Shown here piece after piece: positions 1 to 10,860 of a stretch of DNA of 64,000 bases (position 1 is the first letter of the stretch; the number at the start of each line of letters is the position of its first letter). The notes below the pieces were generated by a model that worked only from the letters and a program-made list of their open reading frames with translations, searched no databases and had not been told where the DNA came from. The translations under genes and the position numbers were made by a program. The stretch comes from Clostridiales bacterium (lineage in GTDB: Bacteria; Bacillota; Clostridia; Peptostreptococcales; Anaerovoracaceae), in contig SVCW01000004.1 in NCBI GenBank assembly GCA_015058155.1, forward strand, positions 16,984 to 80,983, given 5' to 3'.

Positions 1-43
1 GATGGTTTACGATAAGCATAGTCCAGCCGTAAAACCACGAATA

Positions 44-75
44 AAAGACTTCGGTTTCCCGAAGTCTTTCTTGAT
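44..75 (+). terminator. Terminator-like hairpin at window start
   Basis: An 11-bp perfect stem (AAAGACTTCGG at 44-54, CCGAAGTCTTT at 59-69) with a TTTC loop is followed by a T-rich tail. It probably ends a plus-strand gene lying mostly before base 1. The short reading frames at 1-43 are too short to identify that gene. Confidence 0.65.
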
Positions 76-122
76 TTTTGGGCTCTGCAACTGTCAGTTG
101 CGGTGTTTTAAAGTCGAGTTGG

Positions 123-152
123 TGGACATTATGATATTCGTTATTGTATAAT
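123..152 (+). promoter_or_regulatory. Promoter of the XRE regulator gene
   Basis: TGGACA (123-128), an 18-base spacer and a perfect TATAAT (147-152) lie about 120 bases before the start codon at 272. The leader downstream contains a 7-bp inverted repeat. Confidence 0.55.
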
Positions 153-183
153 CGGGATATCAAAACATGGAATTTCGTTTTAT

Positions 184-212
184 GGTTTCCGGCACTTCGA
201 AATATGGAAACC
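184..212. promoter_or_regulatory. Possible operator before the XRE gene
   Basis: GGTTTCC (184-190) and GGAAACC (206-212) form a perfect inverted repeat with a 15-base spacer between promoter and start codon. XRE regulators often repress themselves, so this may be an autoregulatory site; that is inference from position. Confidence 0.25.
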
Positions 213-271
213 TGTTTCCCGGATTTTAACAACGACATTTTTGAATCTTGCTCGAAAGGTGGTATTTATAT

Positions 272-1180
272 ATGACTCTCGGTAACAGAATAGCGGCACT
301 CCGAATTGAATCAGGACTATCCCAGGGGGATCTTGCCGAAAAGATGGGAGTATCAAGACAGTCGGTTTCAAAATGGGAAACGGATGCAAGCGTCCCGGAT
401 ATCAATAATCTTATTTTCCTCAGCAACTTGTTTGATGTGACACTCGACGAACTTGTAAAAGTAAAATCTGTTCAGCAAGTGAAGGAATCACACACAGATA
501 GTGTTCTTCCGGAACACGATATTCCGGAACACGTGCCATCGCCAGCGAAAGACAGTATAAATCCGAAACCTCCGATAAGTATGACACAGAAGATTCTCGG
601 TTTTATTTTTCTCGGTGTAGGTCTCTTCACTGTTGTACTCGGACTTTCGCTCGGATTCGGCCTTATAATTTTCGCACCGCTTCTTATAGTCTACGGTATC
701 GTCTGCCTGACAGTAAGGAAACATGCCGGACTCATCTGCTGCTGGGCAACAGTACTTCCTTGTGTGTGCCTCATGCCGTACTTTACAAGCTGCAGTATCA
801 ATGCACTATTCAGCGCACTTTACTGGATGGAGCTCGAAGCATACAGTGTCCAGCTTATCGTATCGGCGGTGTTCTGGGTGTTGATTCTTACACTCTCGTT
901 TTTTACTGCAAAAGCAACACCTGCAAGGAATCATCCTTTCATAGCAACAGGCTGGGTTGCACTCTTTCTTTTAAGAGGACATATAGGATACGGAATTCTT
1001 ACACCGATTAACTTTTACGGGCTTGGATTAAATAGCAGCCTTCACCATATCACATTTGACCCGCTTGTCCGTGCAAATGCCGTTGTGCAGTTTGTCTGCG
1101 GTATGACTGCAAACTTCCTGCTTGTCCTTCTTATTTATCTCACATATCGTGCAATCAGAGCACCAAAGGACAAGCACTAA
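272..1180 (+). CDS. XRE-family regulator with C-terminal membrane domain
   Basis: A 302-residue protein. Residues about 3-57 are a helix-turn-helix of the Cro/CI (XRE) type, with the typical GLSQGDLAEKMGVSRQSVSKWE segment split over two helices. A hydrophilic linker (about 60-105) follows, then several hydrophobic stretches that look like five or six membrane helices. The family fuses a DNA-binding head to a membrane sensor; the signal is not known. The ATG at 272 is chosen because AAAGGTGG sits just before it at 256-262, while an upstream TTG at 248 lacks such a site. It is a single-gene unit, convergent with the ATP synthase operon. Confidence 0.85.
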   Translation: MTLGNRIAALRIESGLSQGDLAEKMGVSRQSVSKWETDASVPDINNLIFLSNLFDVTLDELVKVKSVQQVKESHTDSVLPEHDIPEHVPSPAKDSINPKPPISMTQKILGFIFLGVGLFTVVLGLSLGFGLIIFAPLLIVYGIVCLTVRKHAGLICCWATVLPCVCLMPYFTSCSINALFSALYWMELEAYSVQLIVSAVFWVLILTLSFFTAKATPARNHPFIATGWVALFLLRGHIGYGILTPINFYGLGLNSSLHHITFDPLVRANAVVQFVCGMTANFLLVLLIYLTYRAIRAPKDKH

Positions 1181-1192
1181 TACGAAAAAACA

Positions 1193-1225
1193 AACCCGTA
1201 TGGATCCGAAAAGTCCATACGGGTT
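1193..1225. terminator. Bidirectional terminator between XRE gene and atpC
   Basis: A 12-bp perfect stem (AACCCGTATGGA at 1193-1204, TCCATACGGGTT at 1214-1225) has T-rich flanks on both strands. It lies between two convergent genes and can end both transcripts. Confidence 0.9.
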
Positions 1226-1249
1226 TTCATATCATACCTCAATTTTTTA

Positions 1250-3966
<2,717 letters not shown>

Positions 3967-4031
3967 ATCAATATTCCTCCCTTCCTTATAATCTCGCGCA
4001 AATCCGCGGAACCGTCACTTGTTTTCAGTAA

Positions 4032-5555
4032 CTAGTAATCGATTTCTTCTGCCTTGAATTTCTTGAAACCAATAATGCCCTTCTTGAGAAGTTCTTCCAT
4101 TTCCTTTGAAAGGTCACCGGTTTCCTTGATTGAATGGCCTATTTCAGGATACTGTGAATCGATGAATGTGTAGAATTCACCTTCAAGTTTCTTGATTTTT
4201 TCTACAGGCACATTATCGAAATAACCTCTTGTAGCAGCATAGATTATCATTACCTGATGTGCTACATCAAGCGGATTGTACTGTCCCTGCTTTAACACTT
4301 CCATAAGAACAGCGCCGTGATCGAGTCTGGCCTTTGTATCCTTGTCAACGTCCGAACCGAACTGTGAGAAACTTGCGAGTTCTCTGTACTGTGCAAGTTC
4401 CATCTTGACCTGGCTTGCGACCTTCTTCATCGCTTTGATCTGAGCATTACCTCCAACTCGGCTTACAGAAATGCCGGCATTTACAGCCGGTCTCTGTCCC
4501 GAGAAGAAGAGTTCTGTTTCCAGATAAACCTGCCCGTCAGTAATTGAAATTACATTTGTCGGAATATATGCCGATACGTCACCCGCCTGTGTTTCAATAA
4601 TCGGAAGCGCTGTGAGAGACCCTCCTCCGAGAGCATCCGAAAGTTTCGCTGCTCTTTCAAGAAGTCTTGAATGTAAATAGAATACGTCTCCCGGGAACGC
4701 TTCTCTTCCCGGCGGTCTTCTTAAAAGAAGTGACATAGCACGATAAGCAACTGCGTGCTTTGAAAGGTCATCATAAACTATAAGTACGTGCTTTCCCTGG
4801 TACATGAAATGTTCACCCATAGCACAACCTGCGTACGGAGCAATGTACTGAAGCGGAGCCGGATCACTTGCTGTCGCTGAAACGACGATAGTATAATCCA
4901 TTGCACCCTTCTCTTCAAGCGTCTGTACGAGCTGCACTACTGTTGACTTCTTCTGTCCGATAGCAACATAGATGCATATTACATCATGACCCTTCTGATT
5001 TATGATTGTATCGATGGCGATTGCAGTCTTTCCAGTCTGTCTGTCGCCTACGATAAGTTCTCTCTGTCCTCTTCCAATAGGAATCATTGAGTCGATGGCC
5101 TTGATACCTGTCTGAAGCGGTTCCTTTACCGACTTTCTCTGAAGTACTCCCGGTGCTGCAGCTTCCACAGGTCTTCTGCCTTCTTCCTTGATACCGCCCT
5201 TACCATCGATTGGCTGTCCTAGCGGATTTACAACTCTTCCGATAAGTCCCGCACCAACAGGCACTTCAATAACACGACCTGTAGGTTTTACAATGTCGCC
5301 TTCTCTGATGCCCTGGTCAGGACCCATGATTACTGCTCCTACATTATCCTCTTCAAGGTTAAGTGCCATGCCGTAAACCTCACCCGGAAATTCAAGGAGC
5401 TCTCCTGCCATACAATTCTCGAGGCCGTAAACTCTGGCAACACCGTCACCGACCTGGATTACAGTACCGAAATCTGATATTTCGAGTTGATTCTTGTAAC
5501 CTTTGATTCGTTCTTTTATAACTTCACTGATTTCATCAGGTCTTAAGTTCATCAT
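4032..5555 (-). CDS. atpA: F1Fo ATP synthase alpha subunit
   Basis: A 507-residue non-catalytic nucleotide-binding subunit of F1. The Walker A motif GDRQTGKT is at residues 170-177 and the family signature [14 protein letters not shown] is intact. Two adjacent ATG codons (5555 and 5552) could serve as start; the GGAGG at about 5560-5566 is better spaced for the second, so the protein may begin one residue later. It follows atpH by 12 bases and precedes atpG by 65 bases. Confidence 0.97.
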   Translation of the reverse strand: MMNLRPDEISEVIKERIKGYKNQLEISDFGTVIQVGDGVARVYGLENCMAGELLEFPGEVYGMALNLEEDNVGAVIMGPDQGIREGDIVKPTGRVIEVPVGAGLIGRVVNPLGQPIDGKGGIKEEGRRPVEAAAPGVLQRKSVKEPLQTGIKAIDSMIPIGRGQRELIVGDRQTGKTAIAIDTIINQKGHDVICIYVAIGQKKSTVVQLVQTLEEKGAMDYTIVVSATASDPAPLQYIAPYAGCAMGEHFMYQGKHVLIVYDDLSKHAVAYRAMSLLLRRPPGREAFPGDVFYLHSRLLERAAKLSDALGGGSLTALPIIETQAGDVSAYIPTNVISITDGQVYLETELFFSGQRPAVNAGISVSRVGGNAQIKAMKKVASQVKMELAQYRELASFSQFGSDVDKDTKARLDHGAVLMEVLKQGQYNPLDVAHQVMIIYAATRGYFDNVPVEKIKKLEGEFYTFIDSQYPEIGHSIKETGDLSKEMEELLKKGIIGFKKFKAEEIDY

Positions 5556-5567
5556 TTAGCCTCCTCT

Positions 5568-6104
5568 CTATTTAATGATAGCGTCTGCAAGTGCAGACAC
5601 TCTTGTTTTTACAGATGCGTCAATCATCTTTCCATTTATTAATATCTTGATTCCGCCAAGAAGGCTTTCATCAATCTCATTTGTGAGTCTGACTTTTTCA
5701 CGAAGGAGTCTTCCTGTTTCTTCTTCAAACTTCTCAAGTCTGTCCTGTGTCAGCGGAATACTTGAGTAAATAACTCCTGCAGAAAATCCTTCTTCTTCAT
5801 TTCGAATAGCATCAAACTCCCTTGCAATCCTCTCAAACTGGGAAAGTCGTCCCTTTTCAATAAGAATGCAAATAAAATTCAGGAACTCTTCGGAAACCAT
5901 ACCGGAAAAAATATCACGCAAAGCATCAATCTTTTCACTCTGCGGAATTGACGGCATGCTCAAAAAACGCACAAGTTCAGTTTCGTTCCCAAGCACTTGT
6001 TCCATATCCTTAAGGTCTTCTGCAATTACCTCAAGCTTATCGAGATCTTTTGCAGCCCCGAAAAGCGCCCTTGCATAAGTTCTAGCAACCGTTAATTCTG
6101 CCAT
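5568..6104 (-). CDS. atpH: F1Fo ATP synthase delta subunit
   Basis: A 178-residue delta subunit that links F1 to the peripheral stalk. The N-terminal MAELTVARTYARALFGAAKD and the C-terminal segment LLGGIKILINGKMIDASVKTR are recognisable family features. Its start overlaps the end of atpF by 13 bases, so translation is probably coupled. Confidence 0.95.
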   Translation of the reverse strand: MAELTVARTYARALFGAAKDLDKLEVIAEDLKDMEQVLGNETELVRFLSMPSIPQSEKIDALRDIFSGMVSEEFLNFICILIEKGRLSQFERIAREFDAIRNEEEGFSAGVIYSSIPLTQDRLEKFEEETGRLLREKVRLTNEIDESLLGGIKILINGKMIDASVKTRVSALADAIIK

Positions 6105-6598
6105 CCGGATGCACCTGCCTCTTCTAGGATATTGTCAATAATCTGAGTCTGAGCCTCTCCGTCGAGTTCTTTTTCTATGATTTTTTCTGCTGCCATTATT
6201 GCAATCATCGCAATCTGGTCTTTCGCTTCTTCCATGGCAAGACTTCTGTCACGCTCGATTTCAGCGCGCGCCTGAATAATCATTTCGCTTGCACGGTTTT
6301 CGGCTTCCGAAATAATTGCACCTGCCTGTCTGTCAGCTTTCACCTTTGCATCCTTGATGATTTCACGAGCTTCAGCCTCTACATTTGCAATACGTGCATT
6401 ATAATTATTCATCTTTTCATCAGCACGTCTGTTTACCGCTTCCGCATTGTCAAATGCGTCCTGTATGCTCTGCTTACGCTTATCAAGCATATTGAGAAAC
6501 GGTCTGTAAAGGAACTTTGTAAGTACTGTCATCAGGATAAGGAAGTTCGCAATGGCAAACAGCAATTCTTTTAAGTCAATGCCTAATGCTTCAATCAT
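6092..6598 (-). CDS. atpF: F1Fo ATP synthase b subunit
   Basis: A 168-residue peripheral stalk subunit. One membrane helix (about residues 10-30) is followed by a long charged alpha-helix rich in Ala, Glu, Lys and Arg from residue 40 to the end, as expected of the dimeric stator. The overlap with atpH and the position after atpE match the standard operon order. Confidence 0.95.
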   Translation of the reverse strand: MIEALGIDLKELLFAIANFLILMTVLTKFLYRPFLNMLDKRKQSIQDAFDNAEAVNRRADEKMNNYNARIANVEAEAREIIKDAKVKADRQAGAIISEAENRASEMIIQARAEIERDRSLAMEEAKDQIAMIAIMAAEKIIEKELDGEAQTQIIDNILEEAGASGWQN

Positions 6599-6655
6599 AA
6601 ACTATCCTCCCTGCCTCCGGATAATCCGGAAACTGCGTATGTTCCAATTCTCTTC

Positions 6656-6877
6656 TTAAATCTTGTTGATAAGAAGGATGGCTACGAGGAGTCCGTAGAT
6701 AGTGAGGGCTTCCATGAATGCGAGCGCAAGAATCATTGCAGTTCTGATTTCTCCTGCTACTTCCGGCTGCTTTGCCATACCGTCAAGAGCCTTTCCTGCT
6801 GTAATTCCCTGTGCGATTGCCGGTGCAATTGTTGCAAGTCCGATAGCGATTGCAGCTGCTATAGCGATCATGTTCAT
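6656..6877 (-). CDS. atpE: F1Fo ATP synthase c subunit
   Basis: A 73-residue hairpin proteolipid with two membrane helices joined by a polar loop (AKQPE at residues 35-39). The ATG at 6877 is preceded by GGAAAGGAG; an open frame extending further upstream is not part of the protein. The ion-carrying carboxylate is Glu56 in [13 protein letters not shown]. Gln23 lies 33 residues before it, the spacing of the Na+-site Gln and Glu in Ilyobacter, but the residue after Glu56 is Ala rather than the Ser or Thr that helps bind Na+. Proton coupling is therefore more likely, by inference. Confidence 0.95.
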   Translation of the reverse strand: MNMIAIAAAIAIGLATIAPAIAQGITAGKALDGMAKQPEVAGEIRTAMILALAFMEALTIYGLLVAILLINKI

Positions 6878-6943
6878 ATGTATATCTCCTTTCCAATCTG
6901 CGTTTAAGCCGCAGTTACTGACAAAATAAATAAAATTCAAGGA

Positions 6944-7645
6944 CTAGTGGTGACTATCCTTTCTTAAATGTTCTCCCGCTTCAACAGCTTCACCAATGTA
7001 TATTGCTGTAAGAAGTGAGAATACGAGAGCCTGTACCGCACCCATAAGGATTGAAAGAACCTGCATAGGTATAGGAAGTAGTAACGGTACCATATCAAAG
7101 AATGAACTGATTACGGCTTCTTCACCGTAAACATTTCCGTAAAGTCGTAGCGTAAGTGAAAGCGGCCTTACGAACTGCTCCGCAAACATTATCGGAAAAA
7201 TAAAGGCTACCGGCTGGAACAGGTGCTTGAAGAACCTGATACCATGGGCTTCTCTGATACCGATGATCTGAGTTGCGAAGAATACTACTACAGCAATTCC
7301 CATCGGAAAGTTGATGGAGCTTGTAGGTGGTTTAAGTCCCGGAAAATGTCCTGCCATAGGAAGAAGTCCTGAATAGTTGCAACATAATATGTAAATGAAG
7401 ATTGTTGCAACAAGAGGGAAGTATTTCCTGCAGGCATATTCGCCCATAATTCCTTCAAAAAAGTTATATAATTTTTCAACTGCGATTTCGAGCGCCGTCT
7501 GCAGCTTTCCTCCTGATGATTTTACATCACCATTCTTTTTCAAAGCTCGTCCTCCCGCAATTGCGACTGCCGACAGAACAATCGTTATTACGCTGCTCGT
7601 AATCATGGCATCAGTCATGCCGATCGAGTAAAGAAACTTTATCAT
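6944..7645 (-). CDS. atpB: F1Fo ATP synthase a subunit
   Basis: A 233-residue membrane subunit forming the ion half-channels. The essential arginine is Arg167 in PLSLTLRLYGNVYGEE, and the final helices carry the usual QALVFSLLTAIYIGEAVE segment. About five or six membrane helices are visible. It precedes atpE and follows the atpI-like gene by 4 bases. Confidence 0.95.
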   Translation of the reverse strand: MIKFLYSIGMTDAMITSSVITIVLSAVAIAGGRALKKNGDVKSSGGKLQTALEIAVEKLYNFFEGIMGEYACRKYFPLVATIFIYILCCNYSGLLPMAGHFPGLKPPTSSINFPMGIAVVVFFATQIIGIREAHGIRFFKHLFQPVAFIFPIMFAEQFVRPLSLTLRLYGNVYGEEAVISSFFDMVPLLLPIPMQVLSILMGAVQALVFSLLTAIYIGEAVEAGEHLRKDSHH

Positions 7646-7649
7646 ATGA

Positions 7650-7946
7650 TTACCTCGACATTATCTTGTGGATTGAAAATGATCTTCCGAATATGCTTAA
7701 ACCTACTGCAGCAGAGATAATTGTTGCTGCAAAATCAAACGGTATCATCTCTCTTATAAAGTATATGAGGAGAAGTGCTCCGATATTAATAAAGAAACTC
7801 GCCATTACACCTGCTATTAGAAAAGTGCTGGCGAAATTGTTCGCTTCCTTCTGCGAGATCAGTTTCTTCCATATAAAAATGTATTTCAATGTGCCGACTA
7901 CCGCTCCATAGAGGAAGCCGGCAGCTATTCCATAAACGTAAGTCAA
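7650..7946 (-). CDS. Small membrane protein, AtpI-like
   Basis: A 98-residue protein with about three or four hydrophobic segments. It is the first gene of the atp operon, the position held by atpI, whose product helps assemble the c-ring in several bacteria. Sequence similarity to AtpI cannot be confirmed by eye because the family varies greatly, so the name rests mainly on size, topology and location. Confidence 0.75.
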   Translation of the reverse strand: MTYVYGIAAGFLYGAVVGTLKYIFIWKKLISQKEANNFASTFLIAGVMASFFINIGALLLIYFIREMIPFDFAATIISAAVGLSIFGRSFSIHKIMSR

Positions 7947-8121
7947 TGATACTTTCCTTTCATCTTTCCGTATATGCTTTTTGATTTACTTTGTATACCC
8001 AGTTTTTTAAGCCAATACCATAAAAAAGTAATTCTTTACAGAATCCAAACTTATAGTTGCTTAAATATGTGTTTTACAACAATTTCTGTTTTATTTTTTG
8101 TTTATTATAACAACTAATTCA

Positions 8122-8150
8122 ATTATACATCTATATTATACCCATGTAAA
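8122..8150 (-). promoter_or_regulatory. Promoter of the ATP synthase operon
   Basis: On the minus strand TTTACA (8150-8145), exactly 17 bases and TATAAT (8127-8122) form a near-perfect housekeeping promoter. The start would be near 8115, giving a leader of about 170 bases before the atpI-like gene, in which no further element was seen. Confidence 0.8.
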
Positions 8151-8171
8151 CCATTGTTTATTAGTTAACAA

Positions 8172-8197
8172 AAAAGAGCACTAGATTGTGCTCTTTT
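8172..8197 (-). terminator. Terminator overlapping the glycosidase stop codon
   Basis: A 10-bp stem (AAAAGAGCAC at 8172-8181 with GTGCTCTTTT at 8188-8197) contains the stop codon of the GH1 gene. On the minus strand it runs into a T-stretch, isolating that operon from the atp promoter. Confidence 0.8.
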
Positions 8198-9617
8198 CAA
8201 TCTTATCCTTATACCAGTAATAGCTGGCTTTCGGAATTCTTCTGTTGTTATCGTCGTAATCGATTCTTACGAGGCCGTAGCGCTTGTCATAGCCATTTAT
8301 CCAGCTGTAGAGGTCCATTGTTGACCAAACGAGGTATCCTCTGCAGTCACATCCGTCTTCGATTGCCTTGATCATCCAGTCTACATAGCCGTTCAGATGC
8401 TCGATCCTGTATTGGTCGTCAACGTAACCGTTTTCGTCCGGATAGTCGTATGCTCCGAGTCCGTTTTCCGTAATGATGAAGTATGTATCCGGATACTGTT
8501 TTGTAAGGTCGTGAAGCAGATTGTGGATTGATTTAGGGTAAAGTTCCATCCCCCATGGTGTTTTGATTGTATCAGGATCATCGTCTTCATCAAACCATGG
8601 ACTTGGAGACTGTCCTGCTGCTCTTCCGTCTCCGGCTGTAAGCTCTGCCGGAACCTCGCCGTCTGTTGTCTTTGCGGCTACCGCTGATGCTGACGGTTTT
8701 GCAAGGATTCTGTTATATGCATTAACACCTAGGAAGTCTACTGTTCCTTCTGCAAATACCGGCTTGTCTTCTTCGAGCATGTATGAGAGGTCGTAGCCTT
8801 CGCTAAGAAGCTTATCTATGAAATCCTGAGGATAGAAGCCCTTGATGCATACGTCGTTTACGCAACGATTGTAGTAGATATCAGCGAGTCTTGCGGCTTC
8901 TCTGTATTCTTCGTTGTCCACAAGGATGCCTATATCATAACTGTCTGAAACAAGGCCTATGTCTCCTTTGAGGCCAAGGCTTCTGAACACTTTTACTGCT
9001 CTTGCACTTGCGAGCATGATGTGATACATCGCCCTCCATCTGCGTTCATCGTCACGCATTTTAGGAGGATACTTCGCTATATTGTAACAAGCCATTGTTT
9101 CATAGCTCGGTTCGTTTACTGTCATCCAGTACTTTATCTGATCGCCAAATGCCTCGAATACTACTTTTGCGTACTCTTCAAAAGCGTCTACCATTTCTCT
9201 GCATTCCCATCCGCCTTTTTCCACAAAACATTCAGGGAAATCGTAATGGTAGAGTGTTACGAGAGGCTCTACGCCATATTTTCTGCATGTGTCGATCACT
9301 CGCTGGTAATACGCGATCCCTTCTTCGTTAACTCTTCCACGTCCGTCAGGAAGGATTCTTGTCCAGGCAATTGAAAATCTGTAGGCATTCTGGTTTCCTT
9401 CTGCCATAAGCCTTATATCTTCTTCGTATCTGTGATAATGGTCACTTGCGATATCGCCTGTTACAGGCGGATCAAACTTGTCATTTTCAGGGCTGTGGCA
9501 AAACACATCCCAGTTTGAAAGACCTTTTCCATCTTCGTTCCATGCTCCTTCACACTGATAAGCGGCCGTTGCACTTCCCCAGAGGAATTTACCCTTTTCC
9601 TTTTTTTGTTTTTCCAT
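8181..9617 (-). CDS. GH1 glycosidase, probably 6-phospho-beta-glucosidase
   Basis: A 478-residue family 1 glycoside hydrolase, cytoplasmic. Acid/base Glu169 is in TVNEP and nucleophile Glu384 in ITENG. At the substrate end, unphosphorylated beta-glucosidases usually carry Glu-Trp; here it is Ser438-Trp, followed by Lys445 and Tyr447 (SWINGYDKRYG), the Ser/Lys/Tyr set used to bind a 6-phosphate. The upstream ROK kinase would then make the phosphorylated substrate, since no PTS genes lie nearby. A plain beta-glucosidase remains possible. The start follows the kinase stop by 25 bases, so the two are one operon. Confidence 0.85.
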   Translation of the reverse strand: MEKQKKEKGKFLWGSATAAYQCEGAWNEDGKGLSNWDVFCHSPENDKFDPPVTGDIASDHYHRYEEDIRLMAEGNQNAYRFSIAWTRILPDGRGRVNEEGIAYYQRVIDTCRKYGVEPLVTLYHYDFPECFVEKGGWECREMVDAFEEYAKVVFEAFGDQIKYWMTVNEPSYETMACYNIAKYPPKMRDDERRWRAMYHIMLASARAVKVFRSLGLKGDIGLVSDSYDIGILVDNEEYREAARLADIYYNRCVNDVCIKGFYPQDFIDKLLSEGYDLSYMLEEDKPVFAEGTVDFLGVNAYNRILAKPSASAVAAKTTDGEVPAELTAGDGRAAGQSPSPWFDEDDDPDTIKTPWGMELYPKSIHNLLHDLTKQYPDTYFIITENGLGAYDYPDENGYVDDQYRIEHLNGYVDWMIKAIEDGCDCRGYLVWSTMDLYSWINGYDKRYGLVRIDYDDNNRRIPKASYYWYKDKIEKSTI

Positions 9618-9642
9618 TACGCTACTCCGTTCGAATTACTCT

Positions 9643-10620
9643 CTATGCTTCAGGATGCTTTTCGAGGTAGTACATAAGTGCTCCTACCTGGTTTGCACCG
9701 TTTCTGTATTTGCATGCAACGATTTCAGGATCGTCAAGATCCGCTGTGATGTCAGGCTGAGTTTTTGCAACTGCGCTGTAGCAGTTTCTGATATGGTCGA
9801 TAAGTTCAGGACGCGCGCTGATGCCGCCTCCGATTGCAAATCTCTCAACGTCAAGAGTAAGCTGTAGCGAGAACATTCCTACTGCAACTTCCCATCCGAA
9901 TTCTTCAAAAGTAGCCTTTGCGATTTCGTCGCCTTCGTCATATTTTTCGAAGAATAGTCTGCCGTTGTATTTTTCGCGGTCAAAAGGTACCCCCATGTTC
10001 TTGCACCAGAGTCTCATAAGACCGTTTGTTGATGCTCTGTATTCATAAGTTGCAGAGAAACACTTGTCTTCATAAGCTCCCCATGCCGGGTCGTCACTTG
10101 CTACAGGGTTCTTTGCCGCTTCAACAATCTGAGCATAGTCATTTGGAAGGAACGAAATTTCTCCCGCTGAGCCTCTGTATCCTGCCCAGAGCTTACCGTT
10201 GATAACGATTCCGCCTGCGATTCCTGTACCGAGCCCTACGATTACTCCGCTCTCTACGCCTTTGAGTGCGCCCATTTTGAGTTCTGCAGTCGCTGCACAC
10301 TTTCCGTCATTCGCAATCACTACAGGAACGCCGTAGATTTCCTCATATATTGCTCCGAGCGGCACATCATATCCTACATCGTAAGGGCTTGTTGTGTGCG
10401 CAATTCCCTTATCTACATCGATAATACCCGGAAGTGAGATTGCAACACCTTTGTACTGGCCTTCGTATTCCTTAGCTATTTCACGATTGAGGTCCTTGAG
10501 TTTTTCAAGAGATCCTCTCGGAACGGGCTTTTCGTCCTCACTATAAACATTTGCGTCCTTATCCATAATCGCGATTTTTACCGCTGTTCCACCATAATCA
10601 AGTACGAGATACTTATTCAT
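9643..10620 (-). CDS. ROK-family sugar kinase (beta-glucoside kinase-like)
   Basis: A 325-residue kinase. The phosphate-binding DYGGT motif is at residues 8-12 and the probable catalytic Asp in ANDGKCAATAE. The glycine-rich VIVGLGTGIAGGIVING loop is typical of ROK. The usual zinc motif (CxCGxxGC) is absent, and AGEISFL stands where glucokinases carry AGEIGH, a feature shared with kinases that phosphorylate disaccharides. With the GH1 gene downstream it probably phosphorylates a beta-glucoside such as cellobiose; the substrate is inference. The start at 10620 has AAGGAAGG before it. Confidence 0.8.
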   Translation of the reverse strand: MNKYLVLDYGGTAVKIAIMDKDANVYSEDEKPVPRGSLEKLKDLNREIAKEYEGQYKGVAISLPGIIDVDKGIAHTTSPYDVGYDVPLGAIYEEIYGVPVVIANDGKCAATAELKMGALKGVESGVIVGLGTGIAGGIVINGKLWAGYRGSAGEISFLPNDYAQIVEAAKNPVASDDPAWGAYEDKCFSATYEYRASTNGLMRLWCKNMGVPFDREKYNGRLFFEKYDEGDEIAKATFEEFGWEVAVGMFSLQLTLDVERFAIGGGISARPELIDHIRNCYSAVAKTQPDITADLDDPEIVACKYRNGANQVGALMYYLEKHPEA

Positions 10621-10663
10621 ATTGCCTTCCTTCCTTTGCCCGCGGGCATAGTTTGTTTTTATC

Positions 10664-10677
10664 AACGTTTATACGTT
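10664..10677. promoter_or_regulatory. Probable operator at the kinase operon start site
   Basis: AACGT-TTAT-ACGTT is a perfect inverted repeat that overlaps the predicted transcription start of the ROK-GH1 operon, a typical place for a repressor. The regulator is not in this window. Confidence 0.5.
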
Positions 10678-10678
10678 A

Positions 10679-10708
10679 ATTATAATTGGCAGTGGTTATC
10701 CATGTCAA
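10679..10708 (-). promoter_or_regulatory. Promoter of the ROK-GH1 operon
   Basis: TTGACA (10708-10703), an 18-base spacer and TATAAT (10684-10679) on the minus strand, with a start near 10672 inside the adjacent palindrome. Confidence 0.75.
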
Positions 10709-10732
10709 TTCTTCTGTGCCTATTTTGCTTTC

Positions 10733-10860
10733 TATGATTTCCGGGCACTACTTGTCTGTTCGCATTTCATTTGTTATGGATTCCAGGGCGCTAATTTTCT
10801 GTTCGCATTTCATTTTCTATGGATTCCAGGGCGCTAATTTTCTGTTCGTATTACATTCTC
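10733..10860. repeat. Three tandem 43-bp repeats at the 3' end of the nuclease-like gene
   Basis: Units begin at 10733, 10775 and 10818. The last two are identical over their first 31 bases and the first is diverged. On the minus strand each encodes a version of the same protein tail (ENxxRTEN or similar) plus a stop codon, and only the copy at 10818 is joined in frame to the gene. The pattern indicates repeated duplication of the gene end. Confidence 0.85.

Noticed and set aside
1..43. End of an upstream coding gene
   Set aside because: Short frames are open in more than one phase and too little sequence is present to choose one; only the terminator is reported.
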